From the NCBI GenBank assembly GCA_019454045.1, contig SKCR01036791.1, forward strand, positions 62,001 through 126,000: DNA of 64,000 bases. The letters run 5' to 3'. Below are positions 35,240-46,784 of the stretch, in pieces. The position numbers and the translations under genes are program-made. Below the pieces are notes generated by a model. It was given only the letters and a program-made list of their open reading frames with translations, had not been told where the DNA came from and searched no databases. How positions within the stretch are numbered: position 1 is the first letter of the stretch; each line of letters starts with the position of its first letter. Source of the stretch: Zanthoxylum bungeanum (lineage: Eukaryota > Streptophyta > Magnoliopsida > Sapindales > Rutaceae).

Positions 35240-35395
35240 CATTGACCTTTGTCAGGTCTTGTAGAGTGAGGATAGTAGAATGACTAATGAAGAACCCCAT
35301 TGACCTTTGTCAGGTCTTGTAGAGTGAGGATTGTAGAATGAAGAACCTCACTGGCCTTTGTCAGGTCTTGTAGAGTGAGGATTTTAGAGTGAGAA
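35240..35395. repeat. Three units of a ~55-bp tandem repeat in Y
   Basis: TTGACCTTTGTCAGGTCTTG followed by TAGAGTGAGGAT occurs three times. It leads into the block with GACCTTCATCAGGTCCAGTC that resembles the W array. Confidence 0.8.
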
Positions 35396-35583
35396 GAGAA
35401 GACCCTCCTAGACATTCATCAGGTCCAGTCGACCATAGCCTCCCTTGGACCTTCATCAGGACTAGTGGAGTGGAGACCTTCATAGACTTTCATCAAGTCC
35501 AGACGACATTGAGGACCCCTGGTCCTTTGACCCGTAGTATGGGGATGATCCTGACCTTCATCTGGTTCAGCCGACTGGGGACA

Positions 35584-37757
35584 TGATCGGTGCTTACACA
35601 CACGTGTATAACGCAAGCGCACGTATCGTTCAAGTAGTATAAAAAATATCGATCCCACGAGGACTTAATACCTAATCTATTAATTTTATGAGGTCAAATG
35701 ATTACTAGTATCTAACATGTTGTTTGATTGATTTGAAATAGTGATGATTCTAAATTTTAAAAACAAGTAAATAAAATTGCATGAAAGTAGGTTTAAGAAA
35801 ATTCAATATTAGGAAACTATCTACGGTTGTAAATCTTTCTAATATCTTTTAAAAGATGAAGTGGTTATTTCATGTTTGTTGTAATAAATCGGTTTACTAA
35901 CCTGGAACACTAAATTATGTAAAAGCCTATGTCGATGGTCAGACGCAAATACCCAGTATAACCCAATTGAACCATATGTCTATGTCAACCAAATTACCTG
36001 GATTCATTAAGTTTAAGTTCCAATTATGGCTACCCCCGTCCGACATGTATATGTCTATCCTGTAAGGAAATCTATTAAAGGGTTATCTATCCTCAAGGAA
36101 GATCGTGGGCTATTAAGTCTAAGGCTTGAAACCTAAAATTCCTTTGTCAAGTTTATTTTAGATTTACCAGATCAATCTTATTAGTGGCCAATTAACAAGA
36201 CACATTAAGCTTAAGACTTAATAAGTAAACCTTTAAATTACCCAAACTATAAAATAACCCCTTATAACCGGTGATATTAGAAGTCATCACAACCCCAGAT
36301 AACTAACTTAGTTACGACACATAACTAGGACTAGTAAAAACTTAAATAAAATAAAAGACATAAAGTAAAATGTTGAAAAGTAAATTACTGAAAAGTAAAT
36401 GACGGAAAGTAAATGCTGAAATTAAATACTGAAAATAAATGCTGAAAAGTAAAGCTGAAAGTAAATTACTGAAAAGTAAATGCTGAAAGTAAATGCTGAA
36501 AGTAAATTGCTGAAAGTAAATGCTGAAAAGTAAATGCTGAAAGTAAATTGCTGAAAGTAAATAAAGTAAAAGTACAATAAAAGAAAATGCTGAGGTAAAA
36601 TGATCCACTTTTATTACTTCTATTTTAGATATCTCCCTTAATATAATATATAAACTTTGCATGATAATTACCAACCAGCCATATAGGCGGTATCCGGATT
36701 AAGTCAAATTAATAATTAATTACCAACCGACCAATCAGGTGGTATCCAGTTTAGTCAGGTTAAAATCGATTTAAATAATTACCAACCGACCAATATGGTG
36801 GTATCCTCGTTAAGTCAGGTTTTAACTAGTTTATATATTATAATTAAGAGAGATTAATCTAAATATTAGTAATAAAAGTTTTACCTTTTACCCCAGCAAA
36901 TGGGAGTTACCTCCTCATTACTGAAAAGTAAAAACTGAAAATTAAAGAAAGAAAAGTAATGTGCGCAAAAGTAAATTGCGGAAAGTAAAAACTGAAAAGT
37001 AAAGAAAAGAAAGTGCGAAAGCGAAAATTAATTACTGAAAGCTGTAAATAAACAAACAAGATACAATCTTCTTAGTATTCTTAAGGAATTCATTAGAAGA
37101 AAGTATGAATTTACAAATGAAATGGCTTGGTATTTATAGGCAAAATTTTGCCTCCATCAAATCATCCACCAAATCCATTATTAATTGCTCCACTAATTGC
37201 TCCACTAATTGCTCCACCAAATCCATTATTAATTGCTCCACTAATTTCTTATCATATTTGGTGGTGATTTGATAATTTATATTATTTATTTATTTATTTA
37301 TTTATTTTTTGCTTTGAAAATGACTTTAATAATTACACACAACACACTTCTGGATGGTTCATCAATTTCGGGCATGAAATCTTCAGAATTAGAAATTATT
37401 TTGTCTTTAAAAGTTGTAGATATTTGAGTCTTATTTAATCTGGAACTTGAATCATCTCAATCCGATATCGGAGTAAAAATTTATGCCTAAAATACGACAG
37501 ATGCGCAAAACTGGAATTTCCAAAACTGCACTTCGTTGAAACGCCCTTTCAAGTTTCCAATCTCCAAAATTAATATGTCAAGTCCAATTTTTGCCCTTAT
37601 TTGACCCACATTTCGTCCTAAATGATTTTATTATGTCCCAATATTATTTTATCTGCAAAATAAACTAAAACACATCAAAACATTCATCAAACTCGAGAAA
37701 CTAAACAAAATATTAAGTAAAATGGGCGGTAAATGTTGATATATTTTCCGTTCATCA
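35584..37757 (-). mobile_element. Solo LTR of the Athila family in Y
   Basis: 2174 bp, minus strand. It begins TGATGAACGGAAAATATATC (ending at 37757) and ends CACCGATCA at 35584, with a perfect GGACA duplication at 35579-35583 and 37758-37762. The sequence matches the A1/A2 LTRs, including the ACCGCC..ATATGGTCGG repeats (36675-36800). It has an expanded CTGAAAAGTAAATG-type array at 36365-36600 and ATTGCTCCACTA repeats at 37180-37240. No internal sequence, so it arose by LTR-LTR recombination. Confidence 0.93.
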
Positions 37758-38365
37758 GGACATTCCCCTTGACTCATGTAGAGTCAAGTTCAAGACCTTA
37801 CCTTCATCTGGTCCAGAAGACAATGAAGACTCCACTGGTCATTTGATCAATAAATTCCTGACCTTCAAACAGGTTCAGTCGACTGGGTACATCCCCAATG
37901 GCTCATGTAGAGTCATGTTCATGATCCTGACCTCCATCGGTTCAGTCGACTGGAGATATTCCCTTTGAATCATGTAAAGTGAAGTTCAAGACCCGACCTT
38001 CATCTGGTCCAGACGATATTGAAGACTTCACTGGTCATTTGATTAATAAAATTGAGATTATCTTGACCTTCAAACAGGTTCAGTCGACTAGGAACACTCC
38101 TAATGGCTCATGTAGAGTCAAGTTCATGATCCTGACCTTCATCTGGTTCATTCGACTGGGAACACTCCTCATGGCTTATGTAGAGTCAAGTTCAAGACCC
38201 GGCCTTCATCTGGTCCAGACGACATTGAAGACCCCTGGTCCTTTGACCCGTAGTATGGAGATGATCCTGAGCTTTATCTGGTTTAGTCGACTGGGTACAT
38301 CCCCAATGGCTAATGTAGAGTCAAGTTTACAACCTGTCATTCGTTTGGTTCAATCGATAGACAAC
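37758..38365. repeat. Tandem-derived block of Y, W-array family
   Basis: Repeated CATGTAGAGTCAAGTTCA, GACCTTCATCTGGTCCAGAC and GTTCAGTCGACTGG in a loose period of 90-180 bp. It is the complement-orientation counterpart of the 143-bp array in W. Confidence 0.8.
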
Positions 38366-38455
38366 ATCAACACTCAGGTACACCAACATCATATGGTCTC
38401 GCCTCAGGCAACACACGCATCAAGTACTCTCCAAGCCAAAGACTCATTGACTTAG

Positions 38456-38471
38456 AGAGTATGAGACAAAC
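38456..38471 (+). promoter_or_regulatory. Polypurine tract of Y
   Basis: AGAGAGTATGAGACAAAC directly before the 3' LTR; same form as in W. Confidence 0.65.
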
Positions 38472-39062
38472 TGTACGGGCCAAATTTGGGCCAAGGGCAT
38501 TTCCGACATTTCACTTCAGGCCCTATGTCAAGTACAACCCAAATCCCTCCTCCAAATAGTACCCAAACAAGACTTGGGACAAGAACCCAATTACATTATC
38601 AGGCCCTTACACAAGGAAAGGCCAACCTCTTGACTTACCAGCCACCTAACAAAAAAAAACATCTTATACGTGATTTATGTGACTAAACCGTTACAGCACC
38701 AAAACGTCTATCATTTAATACATTAATGAGACCTACCTTTGATAGCCTATAAAATGAGCCATAATTCAGAATGGGGAGAGGCATGTTTGATTTTTCATAC
38801 TTGAGCTCTTTAAGCTTATTACTCTATAAACACCGACCACCGCCCTCACGGCAGTCAACATAAGTCAAGGTAACATCAAGCCTTGCTCTTCCATTATTTA
38901 CAGCTCGTCTTCACTACTGACTTGAGCATTGGAGTGCCTACGGCACCCACCATATCGGTGGGCAGTACTCCCCGCTCATTCTATCTTTGTTTTGCAGGAT
39001 TGCTAGTGCTCTCATACTATAAATTCTCGATTGTGGACCTCGGGCGAAAACCAGCATCCATA
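38472..39062 (+). repeat. 3' LTR of Y
   Basis: Pair of 32432-33023. The terminus reads CCATA where the 5' LTR has CCACA. Confidence 0.92.
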
Positions 39063-39218
39063 ATATATATTTAAGAAAATAAAATATTAAATATAAAGAC
39101 ACATTAATTAAGAAATAACCAAAAGGTCTATTTGCATGTATCTTTCGTTTAACCCTTAAACGATTTATAAATAATCAGTATTATTCATAAAAGTTGTCCT
39201 AGTGCTCTACAAGTATAT

Positions 39219-41025
39219 TGTTGGACAATTATGACCCATAACATCACTATTTGTAAAAGACATTGTGTTTTTTTGTACAAATTAACTATGTGACAAAGGA
39301 AATTACTATTTTATCATTTTGTAATTAGATTACTTGGATATATATAAATGATAAAAGTCCTTATGATTAGTTCCAGATTAATAAGATATGAGACAATATT
39401 AATCCACGAACGGTTTAATCATTAAATATCTCTAGTCGTAGTATTATCGAGACTGGACATCGATAATGCGGAATAGACTAGTATTACACTTGTGCGCGTT
39501 ATGGAAGCTTAACGTCATAGTTCTCATATATTTAAGTATTGGATACTTATGCAAGTGTGATATGAGGTTCTATTAGCCGTTGGACTGGGAACAACTTCAC
39601 TCTGGATAGACCCCTCGGAATCCTATTGGTAGTATGACTATGTGTCTATGGGAATCCGAATCAGGGTAGGTGTATGTGGTCTTAACCTGAGACTTGCATC
39701 GCTAATACTTGCGACAATCAATACACTTTGGTTTTGGTCGTCCGAAGCTTTAATATGTTCTGTGTATGCCTCTTCTAGGTATAGTGAGAATCATAGTGTA
39801 TTGGGTGTGATGTCAAGATGAAAGTATCACTTCAGTCATATAAAGATGATGATCAAGCAGAGACATGGAACTAATACTCTTAAATGTTGTAGCTATTGGG
39901 ATAGTATGACTATGTCATGATTATCCGATTACAGAGACTAGTTGCTAGTGATCCGATATATGCTTCGTACGGGGCAGCCACAATTCCAGCCCTAGGCCTA
40001 ACATGTGACATCCGATACTGGGTCGTATTATGCAATACATAGTATATTATGCACGATACAGATTATATATTCTTCGTTGAATATTTCTGGAGAATTGGGT
40101 AGGCACAATGTTTTTCTAGAAGCCAACCATGTCTTGTAAATCGGTAAGAATGTGGTACGGGGTACGCACGTGTTCGGATAGTCCGATGACCGTATTTACT
40201 ACCAACATATCCAGGGATCTCTTGGGTCGCTTTCCAAAGATTCACCGATGATATTTGACTCGAACAAAATTAATCTGGGATTAATTATGAAAGAGGAAAT
40301 TAATCTGGGATTAATTACAGCGAGAATTTATCTGGGATAAAATTAGAATAGAAGAGAGAACACGATTAATTTTGAATTAATTGATTAAATAATATATTGG
40401 ATATATTAATTGAAATCAGATTTCAATGCGGAATTAAAGTTGGATTTTAATTCGGGCGAACGAATTAATTTGGAATTTTGCTATGCATTATTATTTAAAT
40501 TAAATTGGATTTAATTACGTCACAACGAAAAATTCGTTTAATCGGATTAAACGAACCCGAGCCCAAAGTGTGTTGTATAAGCCAACTTGAATTTTGAATT
40601 CAAAGTGGTGAGACCCACTAACTTACATCAACTTGTCACAAGTGTGATGGAAGTGGTTGGTTGCATTTAATGATATCTTACACACATCTAAAGCTTCTTG
40701 CACAAGCTTTGAAAAACATAACACACCAACTTTTGAAAGTGAAAAACTCTCTCCTCTATTCCCTCTCCTTGGCCGAGAGTTGCTTCTTCTCCATAGACAA
40801 ATTTTGATTCAAAATTTGTTAAAAGCTAGCACTTAAAGAGTAAATCAAGGTGATAGTGAAACTCACCCTTGAGTTTTGAATTCAACCTAAAGCTTGAAGC
40901 TTCCATCATACAAAGAAATACTTGAAATTCCAAGCCGATCAATGTAAGTTATTCCGTAAAATTCCCGTTAAACTCACACACTAAATCAATGTTTAGAGAT
41001 TCTTGACATGTCTCGGACACTAACA
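39219..41025 (+). repeat. 5' LTR of Z
   Basis: 1807 bp, TGTTGGACAATTATG to CGGACACTAACA. The last 173 bp match 60969-61141 closely. Confidence 0.9.
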
Positions 41026-41026
41026 A

Positions 41027-41039
41027 TGGTGTCAGGGCC
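41027..41039 (+). promoter_or_regulatory. Primer-binding site of Z
   Basis: TGGTGTCAGGGCC, two bases after the LTR; close to the initiator tRNA-Met site TGGTATCAGAGCC. Confidence 0.8.
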
Positions 41040-42969
41040 ACCTAAACTTGATTTAATTTCTAGGGTGTATATACTTTAATTTTGGGATTTTGCTTGGAGT
41101 ATGAATTTTCCTAAAATTGATTGTTTGGTTATGCTTAGATTATGATAACTTAGAGTTATGCATGATAGGATTTGAGAAAATTGATTAGATTAATTTTCCC
41201 CAAAAACCTAGCATGGCCGAATACATGAACCTTGGAACACTCATGGTAATTTTTGATTTAGAATATTGGATGAGTTTAAGGTAAGAAATGAATATTGATT
41301 GTTGATTTAATTAGATTGAATCAAAATTGGATATTATTTTTGCCATTTTGCCGTGAGTATAGCATGTTGGAATGGATTGATTTTGCTTGAATTTGTGTTT
41401 GACGTGAATTGAATTGGAAAGCATGATTAATTAGTTTAATTGATGTTTTGGAAATATTAGATTAATTAATTAATTGTGGAAATTGCACTTTAATTAGATT
41501 AATATGTAATTTGGAATAATGTGTTAATTTAATTTGTTATATTTGGGCATAATGGGCTTGGTTGGGCCAAGTATGGTTTTGGACAATTGGATTGGATCCA
41601 AATTGGACCTAAAACCATTTCCATAAAGTCCAAATATGACTTTTGGGCATTTTAAAATTTAATTAGGCCTAATGGGCCAAAATTGATTTTTTGGCAAATG
41701 GTGATTCCTACTTGGGCCTTGGCTTTTGGGTTGGATCCATAATAGCCAAAGCCCATGCCTAAAGAATTAATTGAAAGCCCATTGGACTTTAATTAAATTG
41801 GCATTGGATGCTAATTGGGCCTTTGAGACCCATTTAGATTGGATTTGGAATCCAAGTCTAAAAGACACTATTAAAAGTGTAATGATTTAATTTGGAATTA
41901 AATATAAATTAGTATTGGATACAATTTAAATAGGATTTAAAATTGTAGTTCGATATAATTCAAGAATACGTACTTTGAGTATTTATTCTTAAACGAGTTA
42001 GACTCGCGCAAATCAAATCGTTGTATGAACATTGGATAGTCATTAATTAAAGATTAATTAATTGGATTAGATTGATTGACATCATGCTTTGTGTGAATAC
42101 TTGGATGTATTTGTATGAATAATGTATATCAGATGGATATTAGAAGTGTGGGGGCAATTTTGGAAATTGTTGTAAATTTGGAATTTATTAAATTGGACCT
42201 GCGTGTCCAGCCTTTCACCTCATATTCTCTTTGTATTTCTCTTCTCACCAATTCCCCTCAATATAAATGAGGTTTCTTTAATGTATTATGTAATTGGGTA
42301 GAAGTATGTACAATGCTAACGGGAGAGAGGAAATTGAGAGATTTGTTATAGGAACAAATTATGTTATATATCCATCCGTATATCATTATTAATTTATCCG
42401 CGCCTTATTATGCTTTTAGAATGCATGTTTAAGGGTGTATGATGAGACCTAATCAAAGGTAATAAATTAGATGTCAATTTACGCGAAAAACCCTCACTTT
42501 AATATTAAGTGTTTTCCTTCCATTGAGTGGTTCTTTCTCAAGATCCAAGATTGGCTTTGATTTATTGGCCAAAGTCAAGATCATTGTCCATCGCGGATGT
42601 GTTTGAACCATGAAGGCTTTATTATATATCGCATGTCTTGGGAAGTTGTGACTTGTTGGCCAAAGTCAAGGTCACTTCTTGTTCATCGACGTGGATTACG
42701 AAGCTTTCCCACTGTCAATGGGTCACACTTAACTGGAATTATTAAGCTTGTTGAGCCAAAGCCAATGCTTAGTTGATTCATAGGAAAATATTAAGACATA
42801 TATATATGATATATATTTTGGACTTGGAGGTCCACCTACCGGATCTAGGAATTGGATGAGATCCAATTGATCTTAGAGATCTACCTAGTTGAGTTTCATA
42901 CAACTTGTTGGCCAAAGTCAAAGTTGTATGTTATTTAACGGGATCCTAGCACACTATTTAACGGGATCC
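41040..42969 (+). other. Non-coding internal region of Z
   Basis: No open frame resembles gag or pol. The motif TTGGCCAAAGTCAA recurs (near 42566, 42659 and 42908, with a variant near 42752). A TATAAATGAG box near 42262 may mark a remnant promoter. At the right end a 15-bp direct repeat, TATTTAACGGGATCC (42932-42946 and 42955-42969), lies at the breakpoint with A1. Confidence 0.55.
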
Positions 42970-43860
42970 CTGTCATATTTCAGCGTTGCATGATGGCTAT
43001 CTTCTCAGACATGCTGGAGCAGAGTATGAAGGTGTTTATGGATGACTTCTCTATGTTTGGAGACTCTTTCGACCATTGCTTGCAAAATCTGGAACATGTG
43101 TTATAAAAGTGCGAAGATACAAACCTGGTACTCAATTGGGAGAAATTCCACTTCATGGTATAGGAAGGTATCGTTCTTGGACACCGGATCTCACAAAAAG
43201 GAATTGAGGTAGACAAGCAAAGATTGAGACAATTGAAAAACTACCTCCACCAACATCTGTCAAAGGGATTCTGAGCTTTCTCGGACATGCAGGTTTTTAC
43301 AGGAGATTTATCAAATACTTTTCCAAGATTGCTAAACCTATGTGCAATCTTTTGGAGAAGGATGTGCATTTCAACTTCACCAAAGAATGCCAGGAAGCTT
43401 TTGAGATCTTAAAACATAATCTGATTTCTGCTCCCATCATTGTAGCACCAGACTGGACCCTTCCATTTGAGGTGATGTGCGATGCTAGTGATTTTGCTGT
43501 AGGTGCGGTTTTGGGACAACGCAAAACAAAGATTTTCTACACCATTTATTACTCCAGCAGAACTCTAAATGAAGCTCAACTCAACTATACAACCACTGAA
43601 AAGGAGTTGCTTGCAGTTGTGTTCGCTTTTGACAAATTTCACTCTTATCTGTTGGGTCCCAAAGTGGTGGTCTACACAGATCATTCAGCAATCAAATAGC
43701 TGATCGCGAAGAAAGATGCCAAACCCAGATTGATCCGTTGGATACTTCTTCTGCAAGAATTCGATGTGGTGATTCGAGATAGGAAAGTGATAGAAAATCA
43801 AGTGGCATATCATTTATCGAGGCTCGAGAATGGAGAAACAGCTGGCAAAGAATTGACAAT
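42970..43860 (+). pseudogene. A1 reverse transcriptase (C-terminal half) and RNase H
   Basis: The RT resumes at RCMMAIFSDM with an intact polymerase box VFMDDFSMFG. Stops or shifts follow near 43101, 43160 and 43270. The RNase H at 43340-43699 reads [38 protein letters not shown] and [11 protein letters not shown], then a stop. It continues in frame as [16 protein letters not shown]. The Athila-lineage assignment rests on the gag and PBS of sister copy A2 and on block order. Confidence 0.9.
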
Positions 43861-45202
43861 CAAAGAAACTTTTCCTTATGAACAGCTGTTTTCCATGAAA
43901 CAACAGGAAATCCCTTGGTATGATGACTATGTCAACTACATAGTGTCAGGAAAATGGCCGTTGGAATGGACAACTCAACAACGGAAGAAGTTCTTCAAAG
44001 AAGTCAAACACTATGTTTGGGATGAGCCGTATCTGTTCAAACGTTGTGCTGATCAATTACTGAGGTGTTGTGTTCCACATGAGGAGGTCAACAGTGTTCT
44101 GCAACATTGTCATTCATCACCATATGGCGGACACTTTAGCGGGAATAAAACTGCAACCAAAGTCCTTCAATCAGGTTTGTTCTGGCTCACTCTTTTTAAA
44201 AATGCTTATCTTTTTGCTCTTCAATGTGACAGGTGCCAAAGAACGGGGAATATTTCAAGGAGAAATGAAGGACCTTTGCAAAATATTCTAGAAGTGGAGA
44301 TATTCGATGTGTGAGGTATTGATTTTATGGGACCCTTTGTTCCATCATTCGGAAACCTGTACATCCTGGTTGCAGTAGACTACGTCTCCAAATGGTTTGA
44401 AGTAATTGCACTGTCATCCAATGATTCAAAAGTGGTGATCAAGTTCCTTAAAAAGAATATTTTCACTCACTTTGGAACACCTCGTGCAATTATCAGTGAT
44501 TGTGGCTCATATTTATACAAATGATACTTCGATGCACTCATATCCAAATACAGAGTTACTCATAAGGTTGCCACTGCCTACCATCCACAGTCAAATGGAC
44601 AGGTTGGGGTTTCAAATAAGGAAATCAAAAGAATCTTTGAAAGAACTGTTGGATCAATAATGAGGGACTGGTCTACAAAACTGGATGATGCATTATGGGC
44701 CTACCGGATAGCTTACAAGACACCCATTGGTATGTCCCCATTTTGAATGGTGTTTGGGAAAGCGTGCCATCTGCCAGTTGAGCTTGAACACATGACATAC
44801 TAGGCACTGAAGAAGTTGAATCTTGATCCACAAGCTGTAGGAAAGAAAAGACTTCACCAACTCAATGAATTGGAGGAATTTCGCCTACAGGCTTATGAGA
44901 ATGCCAGATTATACAAGGAAAAGACCAAGAAATGGCATGACTGAAAAATAGTGCACAAACAGTTGTAACCAAGGCAACAGATTTTGTTGTACAACTCGAG
45001 GTTGAAATTTTTCCCTGGAAAGTTGAAATCAATGTGGTCAGGTCCATTTATGATCACTCATATTTTACCATATGGAGCTGTTGAGTTACTAGATCCCAAC
45101 ACCAACGAAACATTCAAGGTTAATAGTCAGCGTGTCAAGCACTATTGGGGAGAATCAATTGAGCGACAAAAAGAAAGTGTCACACTTTCAGATCCAGCAT
45201 AA
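43861..45202 (+). pseudogene. A1 integrase
   Basis: The zinc-binding domain at 44080-44250 has [20 protein letters not shown] and [12 protein letters not shown]. The core reads DFMGPFVPSFGN near 44325 after a stop at 44312, IISDCGSYLYK near 44500 (canonical second Asp, but altered neighbours and then a stop), and [17 protein letters not shown] near 44590, where Gly replaces the catalytic Glu. The C-terminal part (GPFMITHILPYGAVELLDPN) ends with TAA at about 45202. Inactive. Confidence 0.9.
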
Positions 45203-45340
45203 CGTTCGGGCAGTCACGTCTAGCTGACGACGTTAAACTTAGCGCTAGCTGGGAGGCAACCCATGCAATTTGTGTATATATTGTGATTTGGTGTGATTTC
45301 ATTTTGTGTGTTTAGTTTTCACAGATTAAGTCATTTCAGG

Positions 45341-45889
45341 ATGGAAGAAGCTCTCGTAAATCTTCACAAGCAATTTCCTTCTCTCCCTCAAAAATCTCTG
45401 ATAAAAGTTTACAAAGCTCGCTTAGAACGAATGAGACTACTGATGATCAAATATATTCGTACTGACATTCGTTGGATTATTGAAGCACGGGTCTGATTGG
45501 CAGGTGAGTTTTCTGACTCTTTTATTTCACATCTGATTGGTTTAGAAAGAAGCACATATGCTAAAAAGAGAAGAGCCAAAAGAATGTGTGTTTGCTATAA
45601 ATATGCTCGTATGTTTTGTGATACTCATTGTCATTCGTTAGGAATGGTGTCTGATAACCGTGAAGATAAGATTAATTTCATTAGGGATGGCTTGAGTAAA
45701 GAGTTTTTAGATGACATATCTAAAACTCTTGAGACGCATCCCAGTGGATATGTGTATCACGAAATTCGCATGTTATATGCACAATTCCAAAAAGAAAGAC
45801 AACAGTTAAGTCTCATGAATTTGACTCAAAAAGACTCTGTTTGCCAATTTATAAGAAAATTGGATGGGAAGCTTGTCTCTGACGCATAG
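45341..45889 (+). pseudogene. ORF3a of A1: basic, cysteine-containing protein
   Basis: One frame of 183 codons from ATG at 45341, broken only by a TGA at 45494-45496 that is CGA in A2. It lies after pol, behind a pyrimidine-rich stretch and a CAG near 45323 that looks like a splice acceptor. A charged N-terminal part is followed near 45560-45630 by a basic run (AKKRRAKRM) and then cysteines (CYKYARMFCDTHC). That basic-then-Cys layout recalls the small nucleic-acid-binding proteins of carlaviruses, but only by eye. The C-terminal part is helical-looking and charged. It is not a known Athila envelope-like protein as far as I can tell. The same ORF exists in A2. Function unknown; the viral link is inference. 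Confidence 0.6.
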
Positions 45890-46130
45890 ACGTCAATCAA
45901 GCCGTAAATTATTGTAAATATTATATCTCTTTGTCATTTCCTAATAATTGTGATTTGTTTTGTTATTTTCTCCGACATGATCCAAACCTTTTTGACCTAT
46001 CACGATTTATTTTACTGTTTAACTAATAATTGTCATTTGGCAAGTACTAGTGCTATTATTTTTACTCACCCTTTTTAGGTGTTATAAATTCAACTCATCA
46101 TTGCACTTTTTAAGGCATATAGAGTAAAAC

Positions 46131-46784
46131 ATGGAAGCCACTTCAAGAAGACGAGTTGAAAATATCTGTGTGTTTTGTGGAACTAGTGTTGGTACTAAGC
46201 CACAATACGTAGCAGCAGCATAGGAATTGGGTCGAGTCTTAGCTGCAAGGAATATGCACTTAGTATATGGCGGTGGCAATCTTGGACTTATGGGGATCGT
46301 TTCAAAAGCCGTACAAGAAAGAGGCAGTCAACTCTTGGGAATCATCCCAAAACCCTTGGCGGAGGCAAATCTTATTGGACCATCAAACAGAGTGGAACTA
46401 ATCGTGCCAGGTATGTCTGAATGACTGGTAGAAATGATTAACCATGCTGATGCTTTTATTGCTTTGCCAGGTGGCTTGGGCACAATGGAGGAAATTTTTA
46501 TAGTACTATCTTGGGCGAACTTGAACATACACCAGAAACCACTTGGATTGTACAACGTTGATGGATTTTATGATTTTCTTTGTGTGTTTCTTGATGATGC
46601 CCGGAGAAATGGGTTCGTGTCAAAACCTGTAAAAGAACTCTTCTTCACTGCCAGAACTGCCCCATATTTAATTAACCAAATCTTAGCTTTTGAACCACAA
46701 ATTGACCCTATTATTTCAAAGATAAATTGGTCCGAGAATGATCGTGGTAAGAGGCGTAAGATAAATCTGGATCTTAACCTTTAA
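46131..46784 (+). pseudogene. LOG-like cytokinin riboside phosphoribohydrolase inside A1, C-terminal EAR-type tail
   Basis: Intact LOG enzymes release active cytokinin bases from riboside monophosphates in the cytosol and nucleus. The frame runs from ATG 46131 for 217 codons, with two in-frame stops at 46221-46223 and 46422-46424. Family motifs: ENICVFCGTSVG (N-terminal Rossmann strand), HLVYGGGNLGLMGIVSKAV, GIIPKPLAEANLIG, and DAFIALPGGLGTMEEIF, which contains the PGGxGTxxE signature, then LGLYNVDGFYDFL. Plant LOGs usually end soon after this. Here there is a basic patch, GKRRK, and the last residues INLDLNL, fitting LxLxL. No introns, unlike host LOG genes, suggesting capture from RNA. An AG-rich acceptor-like CAG lies before the ORF (near 46078). 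Inactive now. Confidence 0.88.

Larger units (their letters stand above)
32432..39062 (+). mobile_element. Y: deleted Tat-type gypsy element (gag only)
   Basis: Plus-strand element of the W family. LTRs are 32432-33023 (592 bp) and 38472-39062 (591 bp). The flanks ATATG (32427-32431) and ATATA (39063-39067) differ by one base. Internal content: PBS, a decayed gag, tandem arrays and a PPT; no protease, RT, RNase H or integrase. An Athila solo LTR (35584-37757) is inserted. Without it Y is about 4.45 kb, so it is a deletion derivative that would depend on enzymes from relatives such as W. Confidence 0.92.

Noticed and set aside
36342..36674. 110-codon minus-strand hydrophobic/aromatic frame
   Set aside because: Translation of the GCTGAAAGTAAAT-type repeat inside a solo LTR.
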